Of a DNA stretch of 64,000 nt, positions 1 through 9,679 are shown one piece after another. Position 1 is the stretch's first letter. Every line of letters starts with the position of its first letter. The notes under the pieces were generated by a model that searched no databases, had not been told where the DNA came from, and saw only the letters and a program-made list of their open reading frames with translations. Source of the stretch: Clostridium putrefaciens (GTDB taxonomy: Bacteria; Bacillota; Clostridia; Clostridiales; Clostridiaceae); NCBI RefSeq assembly GCF_900461105.1, contig NZ_UFWZ01000001.1:2108001-2172000 (forward strand), read 5' to 3'. The translations under genes were made by a program, and so were the position numbers.

Positions 1-612
1 AACCTTATCATACAAAGCAAATTCATTTAATAATATTGGTCTAAAAGATGATTTTATAGCATGTAAAACTCTTACCTTATTTAATATATATTCTACCTGT
101 TCTACTTCTAAATCTTTAAATGGTTCTAGCTTAAATCTAGCCTTTTCAATTTCTTCTTCTATTTGAACCTTATATATTTCAACTAATAAAAATTCATTAA
201 ACCTAATTTTAGGCCCGTCTACATATTTAGTTACTAATTGATCCTCTACCCTATTTATTATTTTCAAAACTGTTAATTCATTTAGTAATCTTTCAAATAT
301 ATCCTCATCTATACCCTTTAACACATCATCCGACTCTTTTATTTGATCTGCTGATAATTTAATATTACAATCCGATAGTAGCAATTTTATTCTTATCTTA
401 TAGCAAAAGTTATTTTGAATTTCAAGTGGTAGCTTTTCTAGAATGTGTGACATCTTATTAGTTATAATAAGCAACTTTTTATCTACATATAAGTTATGCT
501 TTTTTATCATTACAATCTCTTCTTTTGTATATTTACTGTTTGTACTACGATCTACTTTTTTATCTTTATTAGGCTCTTTAGTAATGCTTTTTAAAATATC
601 AAAAATATCCAT
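1..612 (-). CDS. Hypothetical protein, cut by the window edge
   Basis: An open frame runs from an ATG at 612 to the left edge with no stop, so at least 204 residues are present and the C-terminus lies outside. A good RBS (AGGAGG, about 6 nt upstream) supports the start. The product is highly charged and rich in Lys, Glu and Ile, with no signal peptide or membrane segment, and looks mostly helical. I do not recognise the family. It is transcribed away from the lectin gene at 812; the 200-bp gap between them holds short simple repeats (TTA near 671, TATC near 711). Confidence 0.6.
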   Translation of the reverse strand, partial: MDIFDILKSITKEPNKDKKVDRSTNSKYTKEEIVMIKKHNLYVDKKLLIITNKMSHILEKLPLEIQNNFCYKIRIKLLLSDCNIKLSADQIKESDDVLKGIDEDIFERLLNELTVLKIINRVEDQLVTKYVDGPKIRFNEFLLVEIYKVQIEEEIEKARFKLEPFKDLEVEQVEYILNKVRVLHAIKSSFRPILLNEFALYDKV

Positions 613-811
613 ACACTCCTCCTAAATATCATGATTTAAAATCCACAAATCTATTCCTTTATATTCCCCTTATTATTATTATTATTAAATATCTTCAATA
701 AATATAACCATTATCTATCTATCTAATGTTTTTGTAACAGCTTTAGTCTTTAAGAATAGAATATAACTGATGAGAATTTAAAATTCGCAGCAAAATATTA
801 GGAGGTTTCTA

Positions 812-2344
812 ATGTATAATCCGTTTTTTCACTGTCCCATTTCAAATAATCAAGCTTTAAATTCATTATTAGATGATCAAATGAGGAGTTTTTATAGGGT
901 TGATGATGATAACACTCCTGAAGTTTTTAATAACCCTAAGGTTTTAGATGATCTTGAAAATACTAACGACTTTGAAGTTTTTAACACTACTAAAGATATT
1001 GATGATATTGATGTTTTTAATGATTTGGAAAACCTTGATGAAATTAGAGATTCTAATGAGCTCCAAGATTATAATGTAATTGAACACTACGCTGAACCTA
1101 ATTCCATGGAAATTCCTTACGAAAATAACTATTCAAATGACTATCGATCTTTAAATGAAAACTATGATGTGTCTCTAGCCGATACTAGGGCTCCTCAGCA
1201 AGATGTAAATAGAATACTTGCACTTCTTAACATTCAAAGGCCGTATCTTGTACGAAATTTTGAAAGATTCGGTGTAAGTCGTGTACTTACTAATATATAT
1301 TTTAGTATTGCTATATCCTACACCATAGACAATGCTAATAGGTATAGTGGAAACATAAATCAAAGAACAAATGCTATATTTAATAATTTCAGAAGAAGTT
1401 ATACTTGGATATTTATTTCTTTACGTTCTAGTGGGGTTCCTAACAAAGTAATTGATAGCACCTTTAAAGAGGTAATAGAATTTACTTTAATGAATACTGG
1501 TACACCTACTCCTCCTAATCCACCTACCCCATCTAATAGATGGAGTAACTGGGAAGACCTTGGTGGTGTCTTATCTTTTGGTCCTGGTGTTTCTTCATGG
1601 TCACCTAATAGACTGGATACCTTTGTAACAGGAACTGACAATGCCTTATATCACAAATGGTGGAATGGATCAAGGTGGAGTGATTTTGAAAAACTAGGTG
1701 GTGTATTAACTTCTGCTCCTGCTGCTGTTTCATGGGCAAATAATAGAATTGATGTATTTGGAAGAGGTACAGACAATGCTATGTGGCATATCTTCTGGGA
1801 TGGTTCAAGATGGAGCAACTGGGAAAGCCTTGGTGGTACTTTAACCTCTTCCCCTGCAGTTTCCTCATGGGCTCGTAATAGACTTGATACCTTTGTACGC
1901 GGCACTGATAATGCCTTATATCATAAATGGTGGAATGGTTCTAGGTGGAGTGATTGGGAAAGTCTTGGTGGAAGATTAACCTCAGCTCCCACTGCTGTTT
2001 CCTGGGGAAATAATAGAATTGATGTTTTAGCTCGTGGCGATGGCAATCGTTTGTATCACATATTCTGGAATGGCTCTAGATGGAGCAGTTGGCAAAACCT
2101 TGGTGGAAATATAACCTCAGCTCCTGCAGTATCTTCTAGAGCATCTAATAGACTTGAAGTATTTGCAAGAGGCCAAAATAATCAACTAATGACAATGTCA
2201 TGGAACGGATCACGTTGGAGCAATTGGAGTAATATTGGAGGCACTATAACATCTGATCCATCTGCAGTATCTTGGGGTCCAAACAGAACTGACGTATTTG
2301 CTAGAGGCAGAAATAATGCAATGTGGCATATTTGGAGAAATTAA
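812..2344 (+). CDS. PLL/DUF346-type beta-propeller lectin-like protein
   Basis: This 510-residue protein starts after a perfect AGGAGG. Residues 1-120 are acidic with repeated Asp/Glu/Asn patches. Residues about 130-225 form a hydrophobic helical domain, followed by a Pro/Thr linker. From about 235 to the end there are six repeats of about 45 residues of the form RWSxWExLGG...SxPAVSSW..NRLDVFARGxDNALYHKWWNGS. This matches the PLL/DUF346 propeller family, in which Trp-rich repeats make blades that bind fucose or other sugars (family knowledge). Repeats 1, 3 and 5 carry PxVSSW while 2, 4 and 6 carry AVSW, so the array grew by duplicating a two-repeat unit. There is no signal peptide or wall anchor, so the location is open: spore surface, lysis release, or an unusual export route. 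Sugar binding is inference. Confidence 0.8.
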   Translation: MYNPFFHCPISNNQALNSLLDDQMRSFYRVDDDNTPEVFNNPKVLDDLENTNDFEVFNTTKDIDDIDVFNDLENLDEIRDSNELQDYNVIEHYAEPNSMEIPYENNYSNDYRSLNENYDVSLADTRAPQQDVNRILALLNIQRPYLVRNFERFGVSRVLTNIYFSIAISYTIDNANRYSGNINQRTNAIFNNFRRSYTWIFISLRSSGVPNKVIDSTFKEVIEFTLMNTGTPTPPNPPTPSNRWSNWEDLGGVLSFGPGVSSWSPNRLDTFVTGTDNALYHKWWNGSRWSDFEKLGGVLTSAPAAVSWANNRIDVFGRGTDNAMWHIFWDGSRWSNWESLGGTLTSSPAVSSWARNRLDTFVRGTDNALYHKWWNGSRWSDWESLGGRLTSAPTAVSWGNNRIDVLARGDGNRLYHIFWNGSRWSSWQNLGGNITSAPAVSSRASNRLEVFARGQNNQLMTMSWNGSRWSNWSNIGGTITSDPSAVSWGPNRTDVFARGRNNAMWHIWRN

Positions 2345-2356
2345 TTAATATATAAA

Positions 2357-2404
2357 AATAGAGCTCTAAAGATAGACTTAATTCTATCTTTAGAGCTCTT
2401 ACTA
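2357..2404. terminator. Bidirectional terminator between convergent genes
   Basis: A perfect 16-bp inverted repeat (2360-2375 with 2384-2399) with an 8-nt loop lies between the stops of the lectin gene and the CAP gene, with A/T-rich flanks on both sides. Confidence 0.85.
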
Positions 2405-2414
2405 TGCTTTCTAT

Positions 2415-3467
2415 TTATTTATAAAATTCTTGAGTAGCATAGTATTTATTTCCTGATTTATAAATGCCCACTCCTAGGCTTGTAAATTTAGATGATAATA
2501 TGTTTGCTCTATGTCCTGATGAATTCATCCAATTTGTCATGAACTTATCAGCAATAGCATTTGCATCAGAAATACCACCTATATAAGCTATATTTTCACC
2601 CCAAGCTGTAAATGAAACTCCGTCTTTAGCCATTTGAACCGTTATGAGTTGTCCTTCAGGGTTCTTATGATCAAAATAACCTCTATCAGACATATCTTTT
2701 GATTTAATTCTTGCATACTTTTCCATTGTACTGTTGTAGCTTAACTGAGACATCCCAGCTTTAGATCTTTCTGCATTTACTCTATTAAATATTAATTGCT
2801 CAACCTTTGCTTCAAGGTTTGCATCACTTGTTACTGCTTCTGTAGATGGCTTAACAGTGGCAGGCCTAACTATTGGTGCCTGTGATGGTGCTGGTGTTGG
2901 TATTGGTGTTGGTGTAGCTTTTGGTGCTGGTGATGGTATTGGTGTTGGTGTATTTGTAACTACTGCTTTAGATTTATTAGGTATAGGTGTAACGTTAGGT
3001 GTTTGTGCAGGCGTTACCGATGGTTTTGTCCTTACAGTTCCTCTTGAAGGTCTGTACACCCTTGAAGTTCTATTTGATCTTAATAGTTCAACAGAAAAAT
3101 CATTATCTTTACTAGCCTCATTAATATTATAATCCACAATGTTATCTTCTAATGTAACATCATTATCTAATGTAGTTTTATTAAAAACCTTCTCTTGCTT
3201 TGCTTGTCCATTTACTACTAATTCAGCAACGTCACTAGTTTCGTCCTTTTTAATCTCTTCTATAGTATCTTCCTTTTTAGTAGCATTACCCTCAACTATA
3301 GTAGTCTTTTCTACTACATGATCTTCTTTATCCTTCTTTACACTTTCTATTCCTAAAATAGCCCTTAGTGGATTAACCCACTCATTGCCACTTTTAATTG
3401 TTCCTCCCATTAATCCAGTACCTGTTAATGCAGCACATATAATTAGTGTGATAAATCTTTTTCTCAT
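2415..3467 (-). CDS. Secreted CAP/SCP-domain protein (YkwD-like)
   Basis: The N-terminus (MRKRFITLIICAALTGTGLM) is a signal peptide. A charged region and a Pro/Thr-rich linker (about 140-215) lead to a C-terminal CAP domain of about 125 residues. That domain shows the typical pattern NAERSKAG, YFDHKNPEG, WGENIA and SSGHRANIL. In this family the His and Glu residues line a shared cavity, but the bacterial function is mostly unknown; spore coat (YkwD/SafA) and wall roles are known for relatives. I chose ATG 3467, with AAAGGAG 7 nt upstream, over the GTG at 3476, which overlaps the RBS. The long linker suggests a domain held away from the cell surface. Confidence 0.85.
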   Translation of the reverse strand: MRKRFITLIICAALTGTGLMGGTIKSGNEWVNPLRAILGIESVKKDKEDHVVEKTTIVEGNATKKEDTIEEIKKDETSDVAELVVNGQAKQEKVFNKTTLDNDVTLEDNIVDYNINEASKDNDFSVELLRSNRTSRVYRPSRGTVRTKPSVTPAQTPNVTPIPNKSKAVVTNTPTPIPSPAPKATPTPIPTPAPSQAPIVRPATVKPSTEAVTSDANLEAKVEQLIFNRVNAERSKAGMSQLSYNSTMEKYARIKSKDMSDRGYFDHKNPEGQLITVQMAKDGVSFTAWGENIAYIGGISDANAIADKFMTNWMNSSGHRANILSSKFTSLGVGIYKSGNKYYATQEFYK

Positions 3468-3785
3468 TAGTTCCACTCCTTTTAATTTGTGTTGTTATTA
3501 GTTATACCACAAAATCAATAACTTTTTATTAGGAACCTCATTCCTATAATTGAATAATAACCCCTTAGTGGCTAATTCATCATTTAACTCGTAAATTATC
3601 ATTCTTTAACTATGGTAATTTATTAGGTCTCATTATTGACTAAAATGGAGGGCTTAAGACATAACCTAATTATTAAATATCCATGTAAACACAAATATAA
3701 ATAGGAATTAGAGTATAAATTTACACATACTAAAAAATCTTTATAAGATTAATAAAATAATATTATATGACTAAGAATAACATAA
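3468..3785. other. Intergenic region, CAP to M4 protease
   Basis: About 320 AT-rich bases with many stops in all frames and no coding or RNA motif I recognise. It must carry the promoter of the CAP gene (minus strand); I cannot place it with confidence. Confidence 0.5.
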
Positions 3786-3836
3786 AATAAGGAGGCTGTA
3801 GCAAAATCTTATTTTTATGCAGCCTCCTTATTATTA
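3784..3836 (-). terminator. Terminator of the M4 protease gene
   Basis: A 13-bp perfect inverted repeat (3786-3798 with 3820-3832) lies 30 bp past the protease stop. On the minus strand it is followed by a T-rich tract; on the plus side lies a TTA microsatellite. Confidence 0.8.
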
Positions 3837-3865
3837 TTATTATTATTATATCTCTCTATGACATC

Positions 3866-5527
3866 CTAATTAACCCCAACAGCTGTATATGCATCCTTTA
3901 CTGATTTAGATTCTGTTGAATTAACTCCATATAAATCTTGCGCTGATTGAACTAGTCCAAGTTTTGCTTGTTCAAAATTAGTAGTAGGATTAAAATATAC
4001 TGTTAAAGCTCTATAATAAATTCGAGCTGTTTTTTCACATCCTATACTTTGGGCTACTAAATATCCAGCCTTATTTGGGATACCAGAGTTAATGTGAACG
4101 CCACCATTATCTCCTGAAGGTGTATTTGGCAAGTTTTTATAATTGTTCATATGACCTGGTTGATTGTATAACGTAGGATTTACTAAGCTTCTTAGAGCAT
4201 CTCCTGGTACGCTTGGAGTATAAATTTCATCTCCAACCACCCAATCATAAGAATTAAACTCCCATGTCCCACCATTAGCAACATTATATTTATCATAAGT
4301 CTGAGTTAAAACACCAAATATATCTGACATAGATTCATTAAGAGCACCTGGTTGATTCTCATAATTTAAATTACAACTATGAGTTGTTACACCGTGAGTC
4401 ATTTCATGTGCTACTACATCTAAATCTCCTGAAAGTGGTGCAAATAATCTACCGTCTCCATCCCCATAAACCATCTTGTAACCATTCCAAAAAGCATTAT
4501 TATAAGCTGATCCATAATGTGCTACTGAATTTATTGACATTCCTTTATTATCTATACTATTTCTATTAAACATATTTTTATAAAAATCATATACAACTCC
4601 TGCATAACTGTGAGCACTTACTGCTGCTGGATCATTAATAGTGTTAGTTTCATTATTGATTAAAGATCCATTTGTGGTATTTCTATAATTAGCTGTATAG
4701 GTGCTAATATATCCACCCATATTTTTTGTTCTATCTTGAAGATAATGTTTTATACCTGATTTATAAAGGTTTAAACTTCTTTCATCTCCATTTACAGCAA
4801 TACCAGATCCTAAAGCATTATCTTCCCTTATAAGATTCTTACATTCTATAATCTTCCCACTATAAACATCTACAAATATATCCCAGCTTCCAAAGGTAGG
4901 CATATCATAAACTATATTAACTTTATAAACTTCGTAGGCCTTAGAATCTTTATAATAAATATAATTTTCTGCTACAACCTCTTCACTTAATTCATAAAAC
5001 TCCTTAGAACCTTTAGCTATTTCTATAGCTTCTTCTGAAGTTATAGGATTACTACTCTCCTTCTCTATAGAATCAATTCTATTTTCAAGAGTACCAGTTA
5101 TTGTTATTAATTCCCCATTATCATTAAAATGTGCTTTAACATTTTTTTCATATATCTTTTTACCATCAAAAATTTGTTCTAAAGATACATGGGTAAATCC
5201 AAGTTCATCCTTCTCTACTTCCTTTAATGAAAAATCATTATATTCATTAGAAATTTCGAAAAGTTCTCTACTATCATTCATAAATTCAATAACCTTATCC
5301 ACGGAAGGGGTTAATTCCTCTGACAAGGTTCCCTTTACGAAAATTTGAATACCATTATCCTTTTGTAAATATATCTTTTCTTCACCTTTGCTTAGTTCCT
5401 CAAATTGTTTTAAGATTTCGTCTTTTCCTTTTACTGTTGAGCCTAAATCAAATCCATAAGATATTTGAGTAGGAACCATGGCTGCAACTAAAAATGCGGT
5501 TAAAATTATAAAAGCTTTCTTTTTCAC
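3866..5527 (-). CDS. Thermolysin-family (M4) neutral metalloprotease precursor
   Basis: The 553-residue preproenzyme has the layout of clostridial neutral proteases such as C. perfringens lambda toxin, which is about the same length. A signal peptide (MKKKAFIILTAFLVAAMVPT) comes first, then FTP and PepSY-type propeptide domains to about residue 230, then the M4 catalytic domain. The zinc site HEMTH starts at about H374, with the third ligand in NESMSDIFG and the downstream HINSGIPNKAGY carrying the catalytic His region. It starts at GTG 5527 with GAGGTGAT upstream. It is a secreted protease that degrades proteins for amino acid supply and is divergent from the 5'-nucleotidase gene. Identification is firm; substrate range is inferred. 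Confidence 0.95.
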   Translation of the reverse strand: MKKKAFIILTAFLVAAMVPTQISYGFDLGSTVKGKDEILKQFEELSKGEEKIYLQKDNGIQIFVKGTLSEELTPSVDKVIEFMNDSRELFEISNEYNDFSLKEVEKDELGFTHVSLEQIFDGKKIYEKNVKAHFNDNGELITITGTLENRIDSIEKESSNPITSEEAIEIAKGSKEFYELSEEVVAENYIYYKDSKAYEVYKVNIVYDMPTFGSWDIFVDVYSGKIIECKNLIREDNALGSGIAVNGDERSLNLYKSGIKHYLQDRTKNMGGYISTYTANYRNTTNGSLINNETNTINDPAAVSAHSYAGVVYDFYKNMFNRNSIDNKGMSINSVAHYGSAYNNAFWNGYKMVYGDGDGRLFAPLSGDLDVVAHEMTHGVTTHSCNLNYENQPGALNESMSDIFGVLTQTYDKYNVANGGTWEFNSYDWVVGDEIYTPSVPGDALRSLVNPTLYNQPGHMNNYKNLPNTPSGDNGGVHINSGIPNKAGYLVAQSIGCEKTARIYYRALTVYFNPTTNFEQAKLGLVQSAQDLYGVNSTESKSVKDAYTAVGVN

Positions 5528-5682
5528 AATATCACCTCACTATTTTTTTCACTACAATTATAATGTATGAACAATACATATTTATGTTTCATAATAATTA
5601 CAAAGAACTATTATTTTGCATTTTAATTTATTTCAAGTATAATTATAATTACAAAATCGTATACACTAAGGAGGATAACAAA

Positions 5683-7758
5683 TTGAATACTAAAAAAATA
5701 TTAAGTCTTTTAGTAACCCTTTCCATATCATTATCCACTATTACATCATTTAATTTAAAATCAGCAAAAGCTGCAACTACTGGAGATGATGTAACTGTTA
5801 CCATTTTACAAAGTTCTGATGTCCATGGAAGGTTTATTCCTTGGGACTATTCAGGAGACGAAGCTAATACTAAGGGAAGCATGACTCAAATTTCTTCTAT
5901 CCTAAAAGATGTAAGATCTAAAAGTTCTAATGTTATATTAGTAGATGCAGGAGATGCCATTCAGGATAATTCTGTAGAAACTTTTAATAAAGGGGCCGAG
6001 CAACCTATGGTCACTGCTATGAATTATCTAAACTATGACGTTTGGACTATGGGTAATCATGAATTTAATTTTGGATTAGATACTCTAAAAAATGTAACCA
6101 ATCAATTTAAAACAGGACAAGCCATTGTAGGAAATCTTTATAAAGAAGATGGTACTAGATTTATGCCTGCTTACTCTATAGTAGAAAGAAACGGCATAAA
6201 AGTAGGGGTTATAGGTATGACTACCCCACTTATTGAAAAATTTGAAGCTGGAACTGATCATTTAAAAGGTGTTCATACTACAGATCCTGTAGAAGAAACT
6301 AAAAAGGTAGTAAAGGAACTTGAAGGAAAAGTAGATGTGATGGTTGGACTTATTCATATGGGTGAAGATAACGAAAACGAAATTTCAAATACAGGAATCA
6401 CTGATTTAGCTAATGCCGTTCCTGAACTTTCCGTTATATTTGCAGGACATATGCATAAACAAATTGATGGGAAGCTTATAAATGGAGTACTTGTAACAGA
6501 GCCCTCAAAATATGGAGAACGTTTATCTAAGGTAGATTTAACCTTTAAGAAGGAAAATGATAAGTATGTTCTTAAAGATAAAAAGTCTAATGTTATTGAC
6601 GTATCAAAATATAAATCAGATAAAGACCTTGAAGCTAAGTTACAACCTTTCCATAATATCTTAAGAGATGAGGCAAATAAGGTTATTGGTGAACTTAAAG
6701 TTATGCCTTTAGTCCCTAATGAGCAAATTAAAGGTATACCTGAAATTCAAATAGCCCCAACAGCTCTTACTACATTTTTAAATGAAGTTCAATTATATTA
6801 TAGCAAAGCGGATGCAGTAGCTATAGGTATAGAAAATGAAAGAGCAAGATTAGATGTAGGACCTATAAAGAAAAAGGACATAGCCTTTAATTATAGATAT
6901 ACTGGTGGTGAAACTACAGTATATGAGGTTTCTGGAAAAGACCTAAAAGATTACATGGAATGGTCAGCTGCATACTTTAATCAACTTAAAGAAGGTGACA
7001 TCACTCCAAGCTTCAACCCTTCTAGAAGAAATTCAAAGTACAGTACTAATGATATCTTTGGCGGAATAAACTACAATATAGATCTATCAAAACCTGCTGG
7101 AAATAGAATTGTTAATTTAACTTATAGAGACGGAAAAGCGATCAAACATACAGATACCCTTAAACTAGGTCTTAATTCCTACCGTATGGGGCAATTATTA
7201 TCAAAAGGTGGTGCTCTCGAAGGAAGATCTAACATCAAAAAATTATGGTCCTCTAAAGACGAATATGGTGAAGATGCTGGTACCATAAGAAATCGTTCTA
7301 TAGATTATATAATGAATGTTAAAGGTGGCATAATAGATGGACATGTAGCTGAAAATTGGTCACTTTTAGGTATAGATAAATCTTCTAAAGAATATGACCT
7401 TGTAACAAAACTAGTACAAAAAGGAATCCTAACTGTTCCAACTAGTGAAGATGGAAAGTATACAAATGTTGCTTCTATAAATACAAATGATATTCCAAAA
7501 GAAGAATTAGATAGCCTTTATGCTAAACATAAAATTCATGACGACAAACAGTTGCCTATTATTGAAGATAGTAGTAAGGAAGATAGTAGTAATAATGAAA
7601 TAAAAGATAAAGAGCCTTCAAATGACTCTCCAAAAACTAATATAAATTATGGCGCCTTACCTAAGACAGGATCTCCTATAGGATTATCTCTTATAATTTT
7701 CTTAGGTATATCATTAACTGCCACAGGTATGGTATTATTTAAAAAAGACAAACAATGA
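5683..7758 (+). CDS. LPXTG-anchored 5'-nucleotidase / UDP-sugar hydrolase
   Basis: I place the start at TTG 5683, preceded by AAGGAGG; an in-frame ATG 120 bp upstream has no RBS. The 691-residue product has a signal peptide and then a calcineurin-like phosphoesterase domain. Its metal motifs are all visible: SDVHGRF, DAGDAIQ, GNHEFNFG, GLIHMG and GHMH. A 5'-nucleotidase C-terminal domain covers about 340-590. The tail carries LPKTGSPIG, a hydrophobic helix and FKKDKQ, a sortase sorting signal, so the enzyme should be attached to peptidoglycan. Relatives dephosphorylate extracellular nucleotides for salvage, and in pathogens they make adenosine. No class A sortase gene lies in this window. Confidence 0.93.
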   Translation: MNTKKILSLLVTLSISLSTITSFNLKSAKAATTGDDVTVTILQSSDVHGRFIPWDYSGDEANTKGSMTQISSILKDVRSKSSNVILVDAGDAIQDNSVETFNKGAEQPMVTAMNYLNYDVWTMGNHEFNFGLDTLKNVTNQFKTGQAIVGNLYKEDGTRFMPAYSIVERNGIKVGVIGMTTPLIEKFEAGTDHLKGVHTTDPVEETKKVVKELEGKVDVMVGLIHMGEDNENEISNTGITDLANAVPELSVIFAGHMHKQIDGKLINGVLVTEPSKYGERLSKVDLTFKKENDKYVLKDKKSNVIDVSKYKSDKDLEAKLQPFHNILRDEANKVIGELKVMPLVPNEQIKGIPEIQIAPTALTTFLNEVQLYYSKADAVAIGIENERARLDVGPIKKKDIAFNYRYTGGETTVYEVSGKDLKDYMEWSAAYFNQLKEGDITPSFNPSRRNSKYSTNDIFGGINYNIDLSKPAGNRIVNLTYRDGKAIKHTDTLKLGLNSYRMGQLLSKGGALEGRSNIKKLWSSKDEYGEDAGTIRNRSIDYIMNVKGGIIDGHVAENWSLLGIDKSSKEYDLVTKLVQKGILTVPTSEDGKYTNVASINTNDIPKEELDSLYAKHKIHDDKQLPIIEDSSKEDSSNNEIKDKEPSNDSPKTNINYGALPKTGSPIGLSLIIFLGISLTATGMVLFKKDKQ

Positions 7759-7803
7759 TCTTACTGTTAATTCTTATAAAAAGTCAACACTACTAAAAAC
7801 AAT

Positions 7804-7848
7804 AAAAAAAGGGTACTCTATAATTAATTATAGAGTACCCTTTTTAAT
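7804..7848. terminator. Bidirectional terminator
   Basis: A perfect inverted repeat (7811-7825 with 7826-7840) has an A run before it and a T run after it. It separates the convergent 5'-nucleotidase and acetate-transporter genes. Confidence 0.9.
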
Positions 7849-7901
7849 ACTACAATTTCAATATTGTAACATTAAAATCCTACATTACACTTAAAATTAC
7901 C

Positions 7902-8510
7902 TTATTTAAATATTCCAAAAGGCTTCCCCACCGGTAAAAACACCTTACCAAAATGAGTATTTAATAACGCTGCAGCACTTCCATAAAAAGATAATATTGC
8001 TATTGTAAATTCTGCATAAGCTGCTACACTATGTGAAAACTCTTTCATTATTCCAAAGGAGCTTAATGTAAGTCCTAAGAATAAGAAGTCGATACCTACA
8101 AATATAAGGAATAAAACCTTATGAGTCTCCATTGCTCCTATAGTCATAAATGCAGTAAATATTAAATATGACAAAAATGCAAAACCTAATTGCTTAGGAT
8201 CAGCCTTAGATGCAAGCTCTGCTCCAAAAACCCCATTTTGTATAAGCCATGTAAATCCCATAGCAAACCAAAAGAATGCATAAGCTCCAAATGCAGTAGC
8301 TCCAAAAGTATTATTATGTTTAAAATCATTTATACTTGCAAGTAATTGAGCAAAAGCCCCTAAGAATATTGCCCAAGGCAACACAAAAGAAACATCCTGT
8401 GTAAAACCAAGCTTTTGTGAAGATGCTACTAATGTTATAACTGCAAGCCCAAATAAACCTAGTGCAGATGGATCTGCTGTGACTATCTGTACCTTATTAT
8501 CACTATTCAT
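7902..8510 (-). CDS. GPR1/FUN34/YaaH (SatP-type) acetate transporter
   Basis: This 202-residue hydrophobic protein has about six membrane helices. The N-terminal ADPSALGLFGLA is the family signature (NPAPLGL-like). Members such as E. coli SatP carry acetate or succinate, or act as acetate channels. AGGGGG lies 7 nt before the ATG. It is a single-gene unit flanked by terminators. In a fermenting anaerobe it probably handles acetate efflux or uptake; the direction cannot be read from sequence. Confidence 0.9.
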   Translation of the reverse strand: MNSDNKVQIVTADPSALGLFGLAVITLVASSQKLGFTQDVSFVLPWAIFLGAFAQLLASINDFKHNNTFGATAFGAYAFFWFAMGFTWLIQNGVFGAELASKADPKQLGFAFLSYLIFTAFMTIGAMETHKVLFLIFVGIDFLFLGLTLSSFGIMKEFSHSVAAYAEFTIAILSFYGSAAALLNTHFGKVFLPVGKPFGIFK

Positions 8511-8692
8511 TTTTATCCCCCTATGTACTAGTAAATTACATAAGCTATATATACATTGTTATCTTAACATTTAAAATATAATAAAATGAAATATTAAAAT
8601 ACCTACTATTAAATAAAAACAACATATAAAACAAATGCCTCTATAATTTATTATAAATTTCGCACAATGTCAATGGTAAATCTATTTATGAA

Positions 8693-8728
8693 ATAAAAAG
8701 AGCACCTATCTCTAGGTGCTCTTTTTAT
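8693..8728 (-). terminator. Terminator of the decayed ABC operon
   Basis: A 14-bp stem (AAAAAGAGCACCTA with its complement) and a TCTC loop at 8709-8712, with T-rich ends on both strands, lies just past the stop of the ATPase remnant. Confidence 0.85.
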
Positions 8729-8736
8729 ATATTCTT

Positions 8737-9345
8737 TTATTTCCACTCTAATATTTTATCTAAAAAGTTTTGTAGTTCTTTTGTTTTTGGTGTTGAGAAC
8801 ACCTTGCTTGAATCTCCCATTTCTTTTATCTTTCCACCTGATATGAATATAAGATTATCACAAGCTTGCCTTGCAAATCCCATTTCATGAGTTACTAGTA
8901 TCAAATCTTTATTAGCCTTTTCTAATTCTAATATCATAGATAGTACCTGAGATGTAAGTTCAGGGTCCAAAGCTGTGGTAGGTTCATCAAGTAATAAAAC
9001 CTCTGACTTTATAGCAAGTGCTCTTGCTAGAGCTACTCTTTGTTGTTGTCCCCCCGAAAGCTTTGAAGGCCTTTTATCTCTATGTTCACTTAGCTGAAAT
9101 CTTTCTAAAAGTTCCTCTGCAATCTTTGTAGCATCTCCAACCTTAACCTTATGAATTTTATTTAATGGTAGTACTATGTTTTCTAATGAGGTGAGGTGTG
9201 GAAATAAATTATAGGCTTGAAAAACAACTCCTATAGACTTTCTATATTCCCTAATCTTTTTTTCATCAAATTCTACTCTTTTATTATTTATATATATTTC
9301 ACCCGAATCCGGCCTTTCAATTCCTGCTATTATCCTAAGAATAGA
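8737..9345 (-). pseudogene. Amino-acid ABC transporter ATPase, 5' end deleted
   Basis: The frame matches polar amino-acid ABC ATPases (GlnQ/TcyC type) from LRIIAGIERPDSGEI to the C-terminus. The Q-loop (GVVFQAYNLFPHLT), signature (LSGGQQQRVALARAL), Walker B (LLLDEPTTALD) and H-loop (LVTHEMGFARQ) are intact. The first about 40 residues, including the Walker A P-loop, are missing. The residues just before, FKFLYFSI, come from the end of the permease fragment read in another frame. Without the P-loop it cannot bind ATP, so I call it a pseudogene. It is the third gene of a binding protein-permease-ATPase operon in which every gene is damaged. Confidence 0.85.
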
Positions 9346-9679
9346 AAAATATAAAAATTTGAACAAGTAAGGGTGTTCCCCTTATTATTTCAACATATAT
9401 CTTCGAAAAATAATTTAACAGGAGTATCTTTGAATTTCTAAGGCTAGCTATTATAGTACCAATAACAAGACTTAATATAAGAGAAAAAAAGCTAATAACT
9501 ATAGTCATCATAAAGCCTGTATAGAACTTATATCTATACCTTATTATCTTTGAAAAGTTGAAGGGATAATCTAGCCTTTTAAAAGAAATAAATACTATTG
9601 CCATTAGTAATATGATTACAATAGATACGTTAATAACCTTTTGTAAAAACCCTATTTCCTTATCCTTTTTTAACTGCAA
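9335..9679 (-). pseudogene. Amino-acid ABC transporter permease, 3' half deleted
   Basis: The fragment of about 113 residues contains the N-terminal helix and the start of a His/Glu/Gln-type permease domain. It ends abruptly after the conserved EIIRGTPLLVQIFIFFY, where intact permeases continue for about another 110 residues. The TTG at 9679 is not a convincing start. The original start was probably destroyed where this gene is fused to the truncated binding-protein gene in the same AAAAAAGGATAAGG stretch. Non-functional. Confidence 0.85.

Noticed and set aside
2857-3132. Plus-strand frame rich in Gly and Val opposite the CAP gene
   Set aside because: It is the antisense of the Pro/Thr linker of the CAP protein; no RBS and low-complexity composition.
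5563-5682. Longer N-terminus of the 5'-nucleotidase from ATG 5563
   Set aside because: It would put 40 Tyr-rich residues before the signal peptide and has no RBS; TTG 5683 has AAGGAGG.
8737-9366. Functional ATPase with an unusual N-terminus
   Set aside because: Walker A is missing and the first residues derive from permease DNA in another frame.
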